From contig NZ_CP031010.1 of assembly GCF_003584565.2 (NCBI RefSeq), forward strand, positions 2,542,001-2,606,000: 64,000 bases of DNA, read 5' to 3'. The notes under the pieces are model-generated. The model saw only the letters and a list, made by a program, of their open reading frames with translations, was not told the origin of the DNA and searched no databases. The stretch is from Alteromonas sp. RKMC-009. GTDB lineage: Bacteria; Pseudomonadota; Gammaproteobacteria; Enterobacterales; Alteromonadaceae. This document shows, one piece after another, positions 11,630 through 21,811 of this stretch (position 1 is its first letter; every line of letters starts with the position of its first letter). The position numbers and the translations under genes are program-made.

Positions 11630-12757
11630 ATGTTAGTTGGTGTACCAAAAGAGATTAAAAACCATGAATACCGCGTTGGTCTGACGCCTGCAGCAGTTAA
11701 AGAATTTGTTACCCATGGTCACGATGTGGTTGTGGAAACTCATGCAGGGACTGCCATTGGCTTCACTGATGACATGTATGTGTCTGCAGGTGCCCGCATC
11801 TCACAAACGGCTGAGCAGATTTTTGCTGAAGCGGACATGATTGTTAAAGTAAAAGAGCCTCAGCCCAATGAATGCAAAATGCTGAGAAAAGGTCAGACAC
11901 TGTACACGTATCTGCACCTTGCTCCGGACCCTGTCCAGACTGAATTGCTTATCGCATCAGGCGCCACTTGTATTGCTTATGAAACGGTAACAGACGACCG
12001 TGGTGGCTTACCTCTGCTTGCTCCGATGAGCGAAGTTGCCGGACGCATGTCAGTTCAGGCCGGCGCACACTATCTTGAAAAAGCCCACGGCGGCAGCGGC
12101 ACTCTGCTTGGTGGCGTACCGGGTGTAGCACCGGGTAAAGTACTGGTAATTGGTGGCGGTGTTGTAGGTATCAACGCGGCTAAAATGGCTGTTGGTATGG
12201 GTGCTGATGTAACCATTCTTGATCGCTCTCTGCCACGTCTTCGTCAGATTGATGATATCTTCAATGGTCAGGTTAAAACAGTATTCTCAACGGTAGATGC
12301 TATTGAACAGTATTCATCAAAAGCAGATCTGGTTGTCGGTGCGGTCCTTATTCCCGGTGCGGCAGCGCCGAAACTGTTGAACGAAGACCACATTAAAGCG
12401 ATGAAGCCGGGTTCAGTTGTGGTGGATGTGGCTATTGACCAGGGCGGTTGTTTTGCTACTTCAAAAGCGACAACTCACCAGGATCCTGTTTATATTATTG
12501 ATGACGTGGTTCACTACTGTGTTGCCAATATGCCGGGCGGTGTTGCACGCACCTCTACCATGGCACTGAACAATGCAACATTACCATTTGGTCTGGCGCT
12601 GGCTAATAAAGGCCCGAAACAGGCTATGCTTGATGACAAACACCTGCTGAACGGTCTTAACGTTCACGAAGGAAAAGTAACATATAAAGCGGTAGTCGAT
12701 GCACTTGGTGAAAAACTGGGTCTGACGTATACACCGGCTGAAGAAGCACTGAAGTAA
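11630..12757 (+). CDS. ald: alanine dehydrogenase
   Basis: Ald reversibly deaminates L-alanine to pyruvate with NAD+. The 375-residue protein opens [20 protein letters not shown], typical of the family. It has the catalytic His/Lys region ([16 protein letters not shown]) and the Rossmann NAD site [17 protein letters not shown] near residues 170-185, with [11 protein letters not shown] near 300. The ATG at 11630 has GAGGG just upstream. It is divergent from lrp, whose product regulates alanine catabolism genes in several bacteria. Confidence 0.95.
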   Translation: MLVGVPKEIKNHEYRVGLTPAAVKEFVTHGHDVVVETHAGTAIGFTDDMYVSAGARISQTAEQIFAEADMIVKVKEPQPNECKMLRKGQTLYTYLHLAPDPVQTELLIASGATCIAYETVTDDRGGLPLLAPMSEVAGRMSVQAGAHYLEKAHGGSGTLLGGVPGVAPGKVLVIGGGVVGINAAKMAVGMGADVTILDRSLPRLRQIDDIFNGQVKTVFSTVDAIEQYSSKADLVVGAVLIPGAAAPKLLNEDHIKAMKPGSVVVDVAIDQGGCFATSKATTHQDPVYIIDDVVHYCVANMPGGVARTSTMALNNATLPFGLALANKGPKQAMLDDKHLLNGLNVHEGKVTYKAVVDALGEKLGLTYTPAEEALK

Positions 12758-12771
12758 TCAGTAAAGATAAT

Positions 12772-12810
12772 AAAAAGCCCCGTTCTGTTCATACAGGACG
12801 GGGCTTTTTT
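12772..12810. terminator. bidirectional terminator between ald and pyrF
   Basis: AAAAAGCCCCGT and ACGGGGCTTTTTT pair, extended inside by CTGT/ACAG around TCAT. It sits between the convergent ald (+) and pyrF (-). Confidence 0.9.
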
Positions 12811-12822
12811 GTATAACTTACC

Positions 12823-13515
12823 TCACAGAGAGGCATTCACTTCTTTGAGGACGCTGAGCGGATCAGCAGCCTGCGTAATGGGGCGCCCCATTACCAGATA
12901 GCTGACGCCGGCGTTCATCGCATCGACCGGTGTCATCACACGCTTCTGATCTCCAACGTCACTGCCCGCCGGACGAATACCCGGTGTCACCAGCAAGAAT
13001 GGCGCCTTCATGGTTTTACGAAGCAATACCGCTTCCTGCGCTGAACATACAACACCGTCCAAACCAGCTTCAAAAGTCAATGCAGCCAGCTTCTCTACCT
13101 GTTGCGCCGGCGTCACACCGGGAACAACCCGTTGTAACTGAGCTTCGTCCATGCTGGTCAGCACGGTAACGGCAATCAGCTTTGTTTCCGGATGTGAACT
13201 GGACTCAATAGCCAGTTTCGCTGCCTTCATCATTTCTGCGCCGCCGGAAGCATGAACGTTCACCATCCACACACCCAGCTCAGCAGCCGCTTTACAGGCT
13301 TTCGCTACGGTATTGGGTATATCGTGAAACTTGAGGTCGAGAAAAATATCAAACCCCATATTAACCAGTGTCTTAACAAACTCAGGCCCGAACAGGGTGA
13401 ACATTTCTTTTCCGACTTTCAGGCGGCATATTGCAGGGTCTAGCTGCGAAACAAACGCCAGAGCGGTGTCTTTGTTATCGTAATCCAGGGCAACAATGAC
13501 TTTAGGATCTTGCAT
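12823..13515 (-). CDS. pyrF: orotidine-5'-phosphate decarboxylase
   Basis: PyrF converts OMP to UMP, the last step of de novo pyrimidine synthesis. The 230-residue TIM-barrel enzyme shows the active-site signature [10 protein letters not shown] (Asp-Lys-Asp system with the N-terminal VALDYDN), the phosphate-binding TPGIRP and the final VMGRPITQA. It is the distal gene of lapA-lapB-pyrF, the same order as in E. coli, and starts seven bases after the lapB stop. Confidence 0.97.
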   Translation of the reverse strand: MQDPKVIVALDYDNKDTALAFVSQLDPAICRLKVGKEMFTLFGPEFVKTLVNMGFDIFLDLKFHDIPNTVAKACKAAAELGVWMVNVHASGGAEMMKAAKLAIESSSHPETKLIAVTVLTSMDEAQLQRVVPGVTPAQQVEKLAALTFEAGLDGVVCSAQEAVLLRKTMKAPFLLVTPGIRPAGSDVGDQKRVMTPVDAMNAGVSYLVMGRPITQAADPLSVLKEVNASL

Positions 13516-13522
13516 GAGGAAT

Positions 13523-14692
13523 TTATTCTCCGTCTAAGCCTTTAATGGGTTTAACAACATTCCATTTTTTACAGGATGGACATAGCCAGTACAGTTTTCT
13601 TCCGGAAAACCCGCAACTGGTACAACGGTATTTCGGACGCTGCTTCATTTGCTCTTCAACAAGTCCTTTCAGTAACCGCAGACTGTTTGCAGATGCTTCA
13701 TCGTTAAGCTGGTCAATGTACAAGCCCATGAGCGTCTTAAAGCCTTTCATGGTCGGGCGTTTGCGCAACTGATCGAGCAGGTAATCGGCAGCTTCCGTAG
13801 TTTTTCCCTGATGAATTTTTATATCTACCATAGCAAGATACGATGTGGCGCACTCCTGCCAGTGAGAAGACAACGCTTCTTCAAAGCCGTCCCAGTCTCC
13901 GGTTTCCTGTGCAATTGCTTCAAGTGCGGGGACCGCTTCACTGAACCAGTTGAGGTCGTGCTCTGCCACCTGTACAAAATACGCTTTCGCATCACCGAAT
14001 CGCTTCTGGTCAAAAGCAATATGGCCAAGCATTAACCACGGGCGGACAGCATGCTCATCGGCATTAACCGCTTTTTGCAACAGAATGAGTGCTTCACCCT
14101 GCTGTCCGTTATCCTGCTCCAGTTGGGCCTGTTCACAGTAAAAATGAGCCAGACGCTCGCTAACATCATCGCTGTCACCATGACATTCAACCATCTTTTC
14201 AGCCAGTTCGATGGCCCGTTCCCACTCTTTCGTGGTTTGATAGATGCTGAACAACTGTTGCTGGGCAACGAGATAATGCCTGTCACTGTTCATCAATTGC
14301 AAATAGGCACCTTCAGCCCGCTCCAGAAACCCTGCCTGCATATAATCGCGCCCGAGTTCTTTTAAGGCGTTTTCCTGCTGGTTAGATTGAATTTCCTCTC
14401 TGGAAACCAGGTTCTGGTGGATCTTGATAGCGCGGTCAATTTCTCCCCGGTGGCGGAAGAAATTCCCCATGGCAATATGGGTTTCAACCGTATCACTGTT
14501 CAGATTAATCATCTTAATCAGTGTATCAACGGCTTTATCAGGTTGATCGCTTAACAGGAAGTTAAGGCCGCGGTAATAGTGCCTGGACAGAATACTCGAT
14601 TGTTTCCGTTGTGCCTGACGCACACTGTTACGGCCCATTATCCAGCCGTATCCGGCTGCCACAGGCAAAAGTAGAAACAACAGTTCGAGCAT
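13523..14692 (-). CDS. lapB: lipopolysaccharide assembly protein LapB (YciM)
   Basis: LapB is an inner-membrane-anchored TPR protein that controls LPS synthesis by presenting LpxC to FtsH. The 389-residue protein has one N-terminal membrane helix ([17 protein letters not shown]). About eight TPR-like helical pairs follow over residues 40-350, and a C-terminal rubredoxin-like metal site has two CxxC pairs (YRCTSCGF and WLCPSCKKW). Both CxxC pairs are intact. It lies between lapA (gap three bases) and pyrF. YccA, the proposed FtsH modulator, is encoded 11 kb away. Confidence 0.95.
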   Translation of the reverse strand: MLELLFLLLPVAAGYGWIMGRNSVRQAQRKQSSILSRHYYRGLNFLLSDQPDKAVDTLIKMINLNSDTVETHIAMGNFFRHRGEIDRAIKIHQNLVSREEIQSNQQENALKELGRDYMQAGFLERAEGAYLQLMNSDRHYLVAQQQLFSIYQTTKEWERAIELAEKMVECHGDSDDVSERLAHFYCEQAQLEQDNGQQGEALILLQKAVNADEHAVRPWLMLGHIAFDQKRFGDAKAYFVQVAEHDLNWFSEAVPALEAIAQETGDWDGFEEALSSHWQECATSYLAMVDIKIHQGKTTEAADYLLDQLRKRPTMKGFKTLMGLYIDQLNDEASANSLRLLKGLVEEQMKQRPKYRCTSCGFSGRKLYWLCPSCKKWNVVKPIKGLDGE

Positions 14693-14695
14693 AAA

Positions 14696-14953
14696 TTATT
14701 CTTTGATGGCTTTGCGTAAACGACTGCGGGTTGCAACCAGCTGTACGCGCAGACTTAACCAGCTCAACAACATGATGAGCAATCCGATGATAATACCGAT
14801 ACAGAGCGTAACAGCAATCAACGTAGACATGCGTATTTCTGCCTGTGCAATCAGGTAATTTACTGTCACTGATGCATCATTCTGCGACCCGATAGCAAAA
14901 GCCAGTACGAGGAGAAACACAATAACAAGTAAGGTAACTATTCCTTTCAACAC
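14696..14953 (-). CDS. lapA: lipopolysaccharide assembly protein LapA (YciS)
   Basis: LapA is a small inner-membrane partner of LapB. The 85-residue protein has two membrane helices, at about residues 4-22 and 42-66, then a basic amphipathic tail (RVQLVATRSRLRKAIKE). Between the helices is SQNDASVTVNYLIAQAEIRMSTLI, typical of the DUF1049 family. The start is a GTG at 14953. It is separated from the upstream PilZ gene by 80 bases, so it may have its own promoter. Confidence 0.9.
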   Translation of the reverse strand: MLKGIVTLLVIVFLLVLAFAIGSQNDASVTVNYLIAQAEIRMSTLIAVTLCIGIIIGLLIMLLSWLSLRVQLVATRSRLRKAIKE

Positions 14954-15033
14954 AAAGACCTTTGTTCTTTAACTCTCTGAGAGGATAGCAAATTGTGTGA
15001 AAACATTACATCAGAATCAGCAAAAAAGCCTTA

Positions 15034-17373
15034 TCAGGCTGATTCGGCCTGGCTGGCCTTTGCTGTTTGTGGTTTTACCGGCCTGAGCCGGGCTCTCAGC
15101 ACCGTCTGTTGCAGGACAGACTCACTGGTGAGATATAACACATGAGAATACGATGATTGCATGACATTAAAACGGTCATACATGGGTTTATCAATGCGCG
15201 ATAGTTGTGCCAGACGCTTTTTCGTCATTGGTGATGACTCTGACTGACAACGGACAACATCAATTTTGGTTACGCATAACTCAACTTTATCTTCCTGAAT
15301 ATGGTTATGCACATGCTTACGCATTGTTCCGTATAAGAAATCCGTTTCCGGAAGGTAAACGAGTTTGTTGTCTGACTTACGTACACAATGGACAACCGAT
15401 ACACCGGTAACAGCACCATGAAACATATCAACCAGCAATTTCGACTTCGGTTTTTGCGCATCTTTGTCGGCAAAGAAACCATGCATCGGGACCACATTTT
15501 CAATAGATGAAAACGGGTAGAGATCATCGCAGGCCGGGGTCTGATAAACCGTCTTTAACCGGTTAAGTAAATATCGGTTAGTAATACACAAAATACTCGC
15601 TGAAGGATGATGCCGCACCGCCAGTTCCCACAAGAACCGGTGAGTATTACGGTGTAAAAGATTGGTGTCTTTGTTTTTGAACCAGGCATAATTTTTATGC
15701 ACAAATTGCAAAATGCCCGCTGCAATCGCATCCCGTTTTGAAGGCAACCGCAGTCTTACCTCTCTGGTCGCAGCAGAATATCCCACAATGTCATATTTTT
15801 GATTTTTAATCTTCAGCTCGGGGACAGAAACTTTAATTTCTTTTTCCGGCTTACTGAAAGGCTCAGACAAAACTATACGCATCCCCCTGGAAGAAATATC
15901 TTTCACCAGCACGGGACTTGAACTCAGCAAGCCACTTTTTACCGCCCCTTCTTTGTCGATAATATACCGTGCCTCGCTTCTGCGGTTCATGTCTTCATCA
16001 AATACCAGACTGAAGGAGTATTGGGCAGTATCTTCAAGTAATTCTTCAGGAATCGCCGGCATCGGACGTCTTTCCGTTACGGCAAGACCATGCAGTGAGG
16101 CGGACACATTCTTGCAAAAAAGAATGTGAGAAATGCCGTCGAGTTCTTCGTAATCAGTCTGGATGAGGTCGTGAATGGCATAAGCCTTTTGCCTGTCATC
16201 GCGGGCGACTTCTGACAAGCGGCATTGCAGACAAAACAAACTTTCGTTTTTATTGAGCAAGTGAATGACCGGTGCCAGTAAATCGGCTGATTCAAGCTCT
16301 CTTAACGTAGCCAGAATTCTGAACTCGCCCTTTTTCGTTTCAATAACGCCTGAAACAACAAAGGTTTCTTTGTATTTAAACAATTCTTTTAATACGCGCG
16401 GAAACAGCTTCATGCTGGTCAACTGACGGATATTGGCAATACCGCCTGAATTTGATTCATTCACAGCGGTAAACAAGGCTGACTGCGGCTTAACGCCGTT
16501 ATCGACCTTTTGAATAAACAAAGGTACCCAGGGACTGTTGTCAAGAACCCTGTCCCGTTCAAGATCCTGCATGGCTCTTTCACTTTCCAGTTCCCGCTGT
16601 AAAGGCTGCTGGAAAGATGCCATATCGATGTATTTCTGCAGGATTTTCGCTAAACGGGGATCGGTAGAAGGATGGAGCCTGAATTGTGTTTCGTATTTTT
16701 CAGTTTGCTTATTAAATTTGATGCCGCTGACAACGTATTTGATTGCCATGCCTTTGGGTAGCCCGGGCACTTCCGGAAACTGAAAATTAAACACTTCCTT
16801 TGCTGAGACTTTTGGGGGCCGCTTACTTTCCAGCGACATTGACTTATAACCCAAAGAAGAAATAGTACAGGTTTTGCCCTTTTCGAACTCCAGAGACGAG
16901 ACCGGGAAATTGGGTGCGATAGCTAAATCATTACCAAAATGAATATCGTCAAGAGACTGGGTTTCTACCGTAAATGCATCAACAATCTTTTTATAGTTTT
17001 CTTTCTTTAAATGGGCCTGGTAGAAATCAGAATTCGTGATGGTTTCAAATACACCAACAGTATATCTGTCCTGATAAAGCTGGGATTCAGTTTGCAGAAT
17101 CCGTGCGCCAACTTTATCCAGACGCATTTCAACACCGAAATGAGAAAATTTGAAAACAGGGAATTCTGCGAAGGCGGAGTTATCAGCGGGCGCATCAGTG
17201 ATGCACGTAAGCCTCATGACTTCGTCCTTGATGATCTTCCTGACATTGCCGGGCACCCTGCCCGTGAACTTGTTTAACCCTTCAAGCAAGCGGTTATCCT
17301 GCTCGTAAGGGATCAAAGCCCGTATCAATGGTTGATATTGTTTTATTATTTGTTGTTCTGTCGAGGCTGACAT
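15034..17373 (-). CDS. large PilZ-domain protein, likely c-di-GMP receptor
   Basis: A 779-residue protein with a canonical PilZ signature: RSEAR (RxxxR) at about residues 463-467 and DISSRG (DxSxxG) at about 490-495, the c-di-GMP binding pattern. Both motif arginines are present, so binding is expected. The N-terminal half contains a weaker PilZ-like stretch (CTISSLGYKSM), suggesting a degenerate second domain. The rest is mixed alpha/beta without transmembrane segments or signal peptide, so it is probably cytoplasmic. Related long PilZ proteins occur in Vibrio and Shewanella, but their output is unknown to me. It lies between ihfB and lapA, where E. coli has no such gene, and follows a terminator, so it is probably transcribed alone. 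Confidence 0.8.
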   Translation of the reverse strand: MSASTEQQIIKQYQPLIRALIPYEQDNRLLEGLNKFTGRVPGNVRKIIKDEVMRLTCITDAPADNSAFAEFPVFKFSHFGVEMRLDKVGARILQTESQLYQDRYTVGVFETITNSDFYQAHLKKENYKKIVDAFTVETQSLDDIHFGNDLAIAPNFPVSSLEFEKGKTCTISSLGYKSMSLESKRPPKVSAKEVFNFQFPEVPGLPKGMAIKYVVSGIKFNKQTEKYETQFRLHPSTDPRLAKILQKYIDMASFQQPLQRELESERAMQDLERDRVLDNSPWVPLFIQKVDNGVKPQSALFTAVNESNSGGIANIRQLTSMKLFPRVLKELFKYKETFVVSGVIETKKGEFRILATLRELESADLLAPVIHLLNKNESLFCLQCRLSEVARDDRQKAYAIHDLIQTDYEELDGISHILFCKNVSASLHGLAVTERRPMPAIPEELLEDTAQYSFSLVFDEDMNRRSEARYIIDKEGAVKSGLLSSSPVLVKDISSRGMRIVLSEPFSKPEKEIKVSVPELKIKNQKYDIVGYSAATREVRLRLPSKRDAIAAGILQFVHKNYAWFKNKDTNLLHRNTHRFLWELAVRHHPSASILCITNRYLLNRLKTVYQTPACDDLYPFSSIENVVPMHGFFADKDAQKPKSKLLVDMFHGAVTGVSVVHCVRKSDNKLVYLPETDFLYGTMRKHVHNHIQEDKVELCVTKIDVVRCQSESSPMTKKRLAQLSRIDKPMYDRFNVMQSSYSHVLYLTSESVLQQTVLRARLRPVKPQTAKASQAESA

Positions 17374-17520
17374 GATCTCAGCACATAGTATTAGTTAGCG
17401 CTTCACTAATATATAGGATATGTAAAGATGGTCAAGAATTAATCTCAGTGATTGGACTTCTTAGAATTTATGGTCTACGGGCTGTAAAATTGAGGGTGAA
17501 AAAGCAGTAAATGCGGACAG

Positions 17521-17546
17521 AAAAAAAGCCGCTGATGCGGCTTTTT
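17521..17546 (-). terminator. Rho-independent terminator after ihfB
   Basis: AAAAAGCCGC and GCGGCTTTTT pair around TGAT. Read on the minus strand it ends in a run of seven T residues, just after the ihfB stop. Confidence 0.85.
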
Positions 17547-17550
17547 AAAA

Positions 17551-17838
17551 TTAGTTTACGGCGCTGTCTACCCTTTCCCGTAATTCTTTACCGGGCTTAA
17601 AGTGAGGGACGTATTTACCGTCCAGCTTCACAGTATCACCTGTCTTGGGATTACGCCCGACACGTGGTGCACGGTAGTGAAGAGAAAAGCTACCAAAACC
17701 CCGGATTTCAATACGTTCACCCTTTTGAAGGGTTTGCGCCATCTGTTCCAGGATTTCCTTTATCGCCAGCTCAAGATCTTTTGCCGGGATATGTCGCGCC
17801 TGATCCGCGAGCCGTTCAATTAGTTCCGACTTGGTCAT
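17551..17838 (-). CDS. ihfB: integration host factor subunit beta
   Basis: IhfB pairs with IhfA to form IHF, which bends DNA sharply for recombination, replication and transcription control. The 95-residue HU/IHF-fold protein starts [13 protein letters not shown]. It has the DNA-intercalating arm [27 protein letters not shown] with the conserved Arg-Asn-Pro tip, and ends [17 protein letters not shown] precedes the ATG. It follows rpsA by 76 bases, as in E. coli. Confidence 0.97.
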   Translation of the reverse strand: MTKSELIERLADQARHIPAKDLELAIKEILEQMAQTLQKGERIEIRGFGSFSLHYRAPRVGRNPKTGDTVKLDGKYVPHFKPGKELRERVDSAVN

Positions 17839-17882
17839 TTAAAACCTCTCTCGTAAAAACGTTATTTTACAGCTACTACGGA

Positions 17883-17907
17883 ACGGGTGTGGGTTTAGCA
17901 CACCCGT
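17883..17907 (-). other. hairpin between rpsA and ihfB
   Basis: ACGGGTGTG pairs with CACACCCGT, nine base pairs around a seven-base loop. No T run follows on the minus strand, so it is more likely an mRNA processing or stability element, or a partial attenuator, than a full terminator. Confidence 0.55.
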
Positions 17908-17914
17908 ATTTGCA

Positions 17915-19585
17915 TTATTCGCCTTTAGCAGCTTTAAATGCTTCTGCCATCGCGTTAGCGAAGCCAGCGTCTTCCTGCTGGTTAACTTTGTCGATAGCTT
18001 CTTTTTCGTCAGCCTGATCTTTCGCTTTAACAGACAGGTTAACAGTGCGATTCTTACGGTCTACGCCCATAAATTTCGCTTCGATGCTTTCGCCAACGTT
18101 AACAACTTCAGAAGCGTCTTCTACGCGGTCACGTGACAAGTCAGCAACGCGGATGTAGCCTTCAACTTCTTCAGCCAGGTTAACAGTAACGCCTTTTGCG
18201 TCAACAGCAGTAACTGTACCGTTAACGATAGCACCTTTCTTGTTATCTGTCAGATACTTGTTGAAAGGATCTTCTTCGATTTGCTTAACGCCAAGAGAGA
18301 TACGCTCACGCTCAGGGTCGACTTGCAGAACAACGGCAGAGATTTCGTCACCTTTTTTGTAGTCACGAACTGCGTCTTCGCCAGTTTTGTTCCAGCTGAT
18401 GTCAGACAGGTGAACCAGACCGTCGATGCCACCGTCAAGGCCGATGAAGATACCGAAGTCAGTGATTGACTTGATCTTACCAGATACTTTGTCGCCTTTT
18501 TCGTGTGACTTCGCGAACTCTTCCCAAGGATTAGCAATGCACTGCTTCAGACCCAGAGAAATACGACGACGTTCTTCGTCGATTTCCAGAACCATAACTT
18601 CAACAGTGTCACCTAAGCTAACAACTTTAGATGGGTGGATGTTCTTGTTAGTCCAGTCCATTTCAGAAACGTGTACCAGACCTTCAACGCCGTCTTCGAT
18701 TTCAACGAAGCAACCGTAGTCTGTCAGGTTAGTTACCTGACCAGAGATCTTAGTACCTTCAGGGTAACGCTGGGAAATGTCATGCCATGGATCGTTGCCC
18801 ATTTGCTTCATGCCCAGAGAAACACGCTGCTTGTCTTTGTCGAACTTCAGAACTTTAACGTTGATTTCGTCACCAACATTAACGATTTCGCTTGGGTGCT
18901 TAACGCGCTTCCAGGCCATATCAGTGATGTGCAGAAGACCGTCTACGCCACCCAGATCAACGAACGCACCGTAATCAGTCAGGTTCTTAACGATACCCTT
19001 GATTTCGTGGCCTTCTTCCAGGTTAGCCAGCAGAGTTTCACGTTCTGCACTGCTTTCGGCTTCGATAACCGCACGACGTGAAACAACAACGTTGTTACGC
19101 TTAGCATCCAGCTTGATTACTTTAAACTCAAGCTCTTTGCCTTCCAGGTGCGTAGTGTCGCGTACTGGACGTACGTCAACCAGAGAACCTGGCAGGAACG
19201 CGCGTACACTGTTAACTTCAACAGTGAAACCGCCTTTAACTTTACCGTTGATAACGCCTTTGATAGTGACTTTATCTTCGTAAGCTTTTTCCAGCTCAAC
19301 CCATGCTTCGTGGCGCTTAGCTTTTTCACGTGACAGGATAGTTTCACCGAAACCATCTTCAACAGCGTCAAGTGCTACGTCTACAGAGTCGCCAACAGCG
19401 ATTTCTAATTCGCCTTCAGCATTTTTGAATTGATCAGCTGGGATAGCACTTTCTGATTTCAAGCCTGCATCAACAAGAACGATGTCTTTGTCGATAGAAA
19501 CAACGGTACCTTTTACAATTGAACCAGGGCGTGTTTCCAGTTCTTGTAAGCTTTCTTCAAAAAGTTGTGCAAAATTTTCAGTCAT
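17915..19585 (-). CDS. rpsA: 30S ribosomal protein S1
   Basis: S1 binds mRNA at the 30S platform and is needed for translation of structured or Shine-Dalgarno-poor messages. The 556-residue protein contains six S1/OB repeats, visible as recurring [17 protein letters not shown] / [18 protein letters not shown] / [18 protein letters not shown] blocks; the first two are degenerate and bind the ribosome. The start [13 protein letters not shown] is canonical. No Shine-Dalgarno is visible before the ATG, and the leader is A/T-rich, as in E. coli rpsA where this supports autogenous repression. It lies between cmk and ihfB. Confidence 0.98.
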   Translation of the reverse strand: MTENFAQLFEESLQELETRPGSIVKGTVVSIDKDIVLVDAGLKSESAIPADQFKNAEGELEIAVGDSVDVALDAVEDGFGETILSREKAKRHEAWVELEKAYEDKVTIKGVINGKVKGGFTVEVNSVRAFLPGSLVDVRPVRDTTHLEGKELEFKVIKLDAKRNNVVVSRRAVIEAESSAERETLLANLEEGHEIKGIVKNLTDYGAFVDLGGVDGLLHITDMAWKRVKHPSEIVNVGDEINVKVLKFDKDKQRVSLGMKQMGNDPWHDISQRYPEGTKISGQVTNLTDYGCFVEIEDGVEGLVHVSEMDWTNKNIHPSKVVSLGDTVEVMVLEIDEERRRISLGLKQCIANPWEEFAKSHEKGDKVSGKIKSITDFGIFIGLDGGIDGLVHLSDISWNKTGEDAVRDYKKGDEISAVVLQVDPERERISLGVKQIEEDPFNKYLTDNKKGAIVNGTVTAVDAKGVTVNLAEEVEGYIRVADLSRDRVEDASEVVNVGESIEAKFMGVDRKNRTVNLSVKAKDQADEKEAIDKVNQQEDAGFANAMAEAFKAAKGE

Positions 19586-19713
19586 AAGTTCAGTAAATTT
19601 TAAAAGTTGACATCCACATTACAGTCCGGCTAACGTGGGGTTGCTAACAAAAGTCGTCACGTCCTGTGTCGACATATCAAAATAATGGAACGAAAAAAGA
19701 GGCTGCGCTTAAA

Positions 19714-20388
19714 TCAGCGAACCTTCGATCTCACAACTTCCATCGCTTTTTCAAACACCTGCGTAATATCCAGGTGAGTAGAATCTATTACTACCGCATC
19801 TTCAGCCGGTACCAGAGGGGCAACTGCCCGCTGCGTATCACGTTCATCACGTGCTTTGATATCGGTTAAAAGGCGCGCAATATTAACATCCATGCCCTTC
19901 TCTTTCAACTGGGCATATCGCCGTTCAGCTCTGGCTTCAGCGCTGGCTGTTAAAAACAGTTTTACAACCGCATCAGGAAACACCACCGTGCCCATGTCGC
20001 GGCCGTCAGCAACCAGGCCGGGCGCCTGCTGAAAGGCTCGCTGGCGACGCAATAATGCTTCACGGACCCTGGGTAACGCGGCTACCTGTGAGGCTACAGC
20101 GCCTACCTGTTCAGTGCGGATGTCATCAGTCACATCTTCGCCTTCCAGAATAATGCGGTTAGCTTCGCCGTTTGTTTCAAAGCTGACATCCAGACCAGTT
20201 GCCAGCGGCACAACAGAGGCTTCATCATCCACGGGTAAATCGTGGTGTAATGCTGCAACAGCCAGGACGCGGTATATTGCGCCACTATCCAGAAAATGCC
20301 ATTGAAGTTCTTTTGCAAGTAAACTGCTCAGGGTTCCTTTACCAGCTCCACTTGGTCCGTCAACCGTGACGACGGGGATCAGTTGCAT
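19714..20388 (-). CDS. cmk: cytidylate kinase
   Basis: Cmk phosphorylates CMP and dCMP. The 224-residue P-loop kinase has [15 protein letters not shown] near residues 11-25, the LDSGAIYR acceptor-site segment, and [15 protein letters not shown] with the CMP-binding Arg/Asp. The start ATG has GGAG upstream. A good promoter (TTGCTT, 16 bases, TATAAT) and a long hairpin lie between it and aroA, so cmk-rpsA-ihfB probably has its own promoter besides readthrough from serC-aroA. Confidence 0.97.
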   Translation of the reverse strand: MQLIPVVTVDGPSGAGKGTLSSLLAKELQWHFLDSGAIYRVLAVAALHHDLPVDDEASVVPLATGLDVSFETNGEANRIILEGEDVTDDIRTEQVGAVASQVAALPRVREALLRRQRAFQQAPGLVADGRDMGTVVFPDAVVKLFLTASAEARAERRYAQLKEKGMDVNIARLLTDIKARDERDTQRAVAPLVPAEDAVVIDSTHLDITQVFEKAMEVVRSKVR

Positions 20389-20427
20389 ACCTGCTCCACT
20401 TGTTAAAAGGTTATTAAATCGCGCGCA

Positions 20428-20455
20428 ATTATACGCACCTTGGCATGATAAGCAA
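20428..20455 (-). promoter_or_regulatory. cmk-rpsA promoter
   Basis: On the minus strand TTGCTT (20450-20455) and a perfect TATAAT (20428-20433) are separated by 16 bases, followed by a GC-rich discriminator, 40 bases before the cmk ATG. Confidence 0.6.
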
Positions 20456-20482
20456 TGCTGCCTGTAAGAACAGGCAGCATTG
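20453..20482 (-). terminator. intergenic hairpin after aroA
   Basis: CAATGCTGCCTGT and ACAGGCAGCATTG form a 13-base-pair stem around a four-base loop. No T run follows on the minus strand, so it may be a partial terminator or an RNA-stability element at the 3' end of aroA. It overlaps the -35 box of the cmk promoter by three bases. Confidence 0.45.
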
Positions 20483-20526
20483 TTTTCACTTAGAAAGCTG
20501 TCATTTTCCTGACAGTTAGCGACAAA

Positions 20527-21807
20527 TTAGTGACAGATTGTCGCGAAACGGGTGAAGTAGTCCGGGAAGGTTTTGGCTGTACAGCGTGGATCGTTAATAG
20601 TGACAGGCGTATCGCTAAGTGCGATAAGGGAGAAGCACATTGCTACACGGTGATCATTATACGTATCGATTTCAGCATGCTTCAGTGATTTCAAAGGTTG
20701 CACGGTGATGTAATCGTGTCCTTCGTCCACTTCGGCGCCCAATTTGCGTAACTCGGTAGCCATTGCATGCAGGCGATCCGTTTCTTTAACCCGCCAGTTG
20801 TAGATATTCCGGATAGACGTCGGCCCTTCAGCAAACAGCGCCGTGGTAGCAATAGTCATGGCCGCATCAGGAATATGATTCATATCCATATCCACACCTT
20901 TTAACGGTGCACCGGTAACGGTCACTGACTCATCCGCCCATTCAACTTTCGCACCCATCGCTTCAAGTACATCAGCAAAACGTACGTCACCCTGAATACT
21001 TTTACTACCGATGCCGGTAACCTTCACCGTGCCGCCTTTAATTGCAGCAGCAGCCAGGAAGTAAGAGGCCGAAGACGCATCACCTTCAACCATGAAACGA
21101 CCCGGAGAAGTGTAAGTTTGATTTCCCCTAACCTCGAAGCTGGCGTAATCATTGTTGGTGACGACAATACCGAATTTGGCCATGGTATCCAGCGTAATAT
21201 CGATATAGGGTTTAGAAACCAGCTCACCCTTGATTTTTATCAGCGTATCAGAAGCGAATAACGGCGCAGCCATTAATATTGCGGTCAGGAACTGACTGGA
21301 TACGCTCCCATCCACGTTAACTTCTTTTGCCGACAACGGTTTACCGGCAATTTTAAGCGGCGGATAACCGGCATTTTTAAGATAGGTGACATCAGCACCG
21401 GCTTCCAGCAAGGCATCAACCAGATCGCCGATTGGACGCTCTTCCATACGTGGTTCGCCGGTCAGTGTAACCAGCACATCACTGGCAGCAAGGACAGCAC
21501 ACAACGGGCGCATTGCCGTTCCTGCATTGCCAAGAAATAATTCGGTTTCACCGGCAACGTTGAATTTTCCGCCAATACCGGTAACCGTACATTCAGTTTT
21601 ATCTTCACTCAGCGTGTAAGTCACACCCAGCTTTTCAAGGGCTACCAGCATGTGGCGGATATCATCACTGTCCAGCAAATTGGTCAGTGTTGTCTCACCT
21701 TTTGCCAGCGCTGCAAGTAACAGAGCACGGTTAGATAAACTCTTAGATCCCGGTACGTTGACTTCTCCGTCTACACGGGAAATTGGTTGTAATGTTAACT
21801 GCTCCAC
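20527..21807 (-). CDS. aroA: 3-phosphoshikimate 1-carboxyvinyltransferase (EPSP synthase)
   Basis: AroA joins shikimate-3-phosphate and phosphoenolpyruvate in aromatic amino-acid synthesis. I start it at GTG 21807, five bases after the serC stop, because this yields an N-terminus ([21 protein letters not shown]) that matches the E. coli start and a 426-residue protein of normal length. The frame is open 25 codons further up but only inside serC. Signatures are [31 protein letters not shown] (class I type) and RVKETDRL. The close spacing with serC implies translational coupling, as in the E. coli serC-aroA operon. Confidence 0.96.
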   Translation of the reverse strand: MEQLTLQPISRVDGEVNVPGSKSLSNRALLLAALAKGETTLTNLLDSDDIRHMLVALEKLGVTYTLSEDKTECTVTGIGGKFNVAGETELFLGNAGTAMRPLCAVLAASDVLVTLTGEPRMEERPIGDLVDALLEAGADVTYLKNAGYPPLKIAGKPLSAKEVNVDGSVSSQFLTAILMAAPLFASDTLIKIKGELVSKPYIDITLDTMAKFGIVVTNNDYASFEVRGNQTYTSPGRFMVEGDASSASYFLAAAAIKGGTVKVTGIGSKSIQGDVRFADVLEAMGAKVEWADESVTVTGAPLKGVDMDMNHIPDAAMTIATTALFAEGPTSIRNIYNWRVKETDRLHAMATELRKLGAEVDEGHDYITVQPLKSLKHAEIDTYNDHRVAMCFSLIALSDTPVTINDPRCTAKTFPDYFTRFATICH

Positions 21808-21811
21808 TGAC

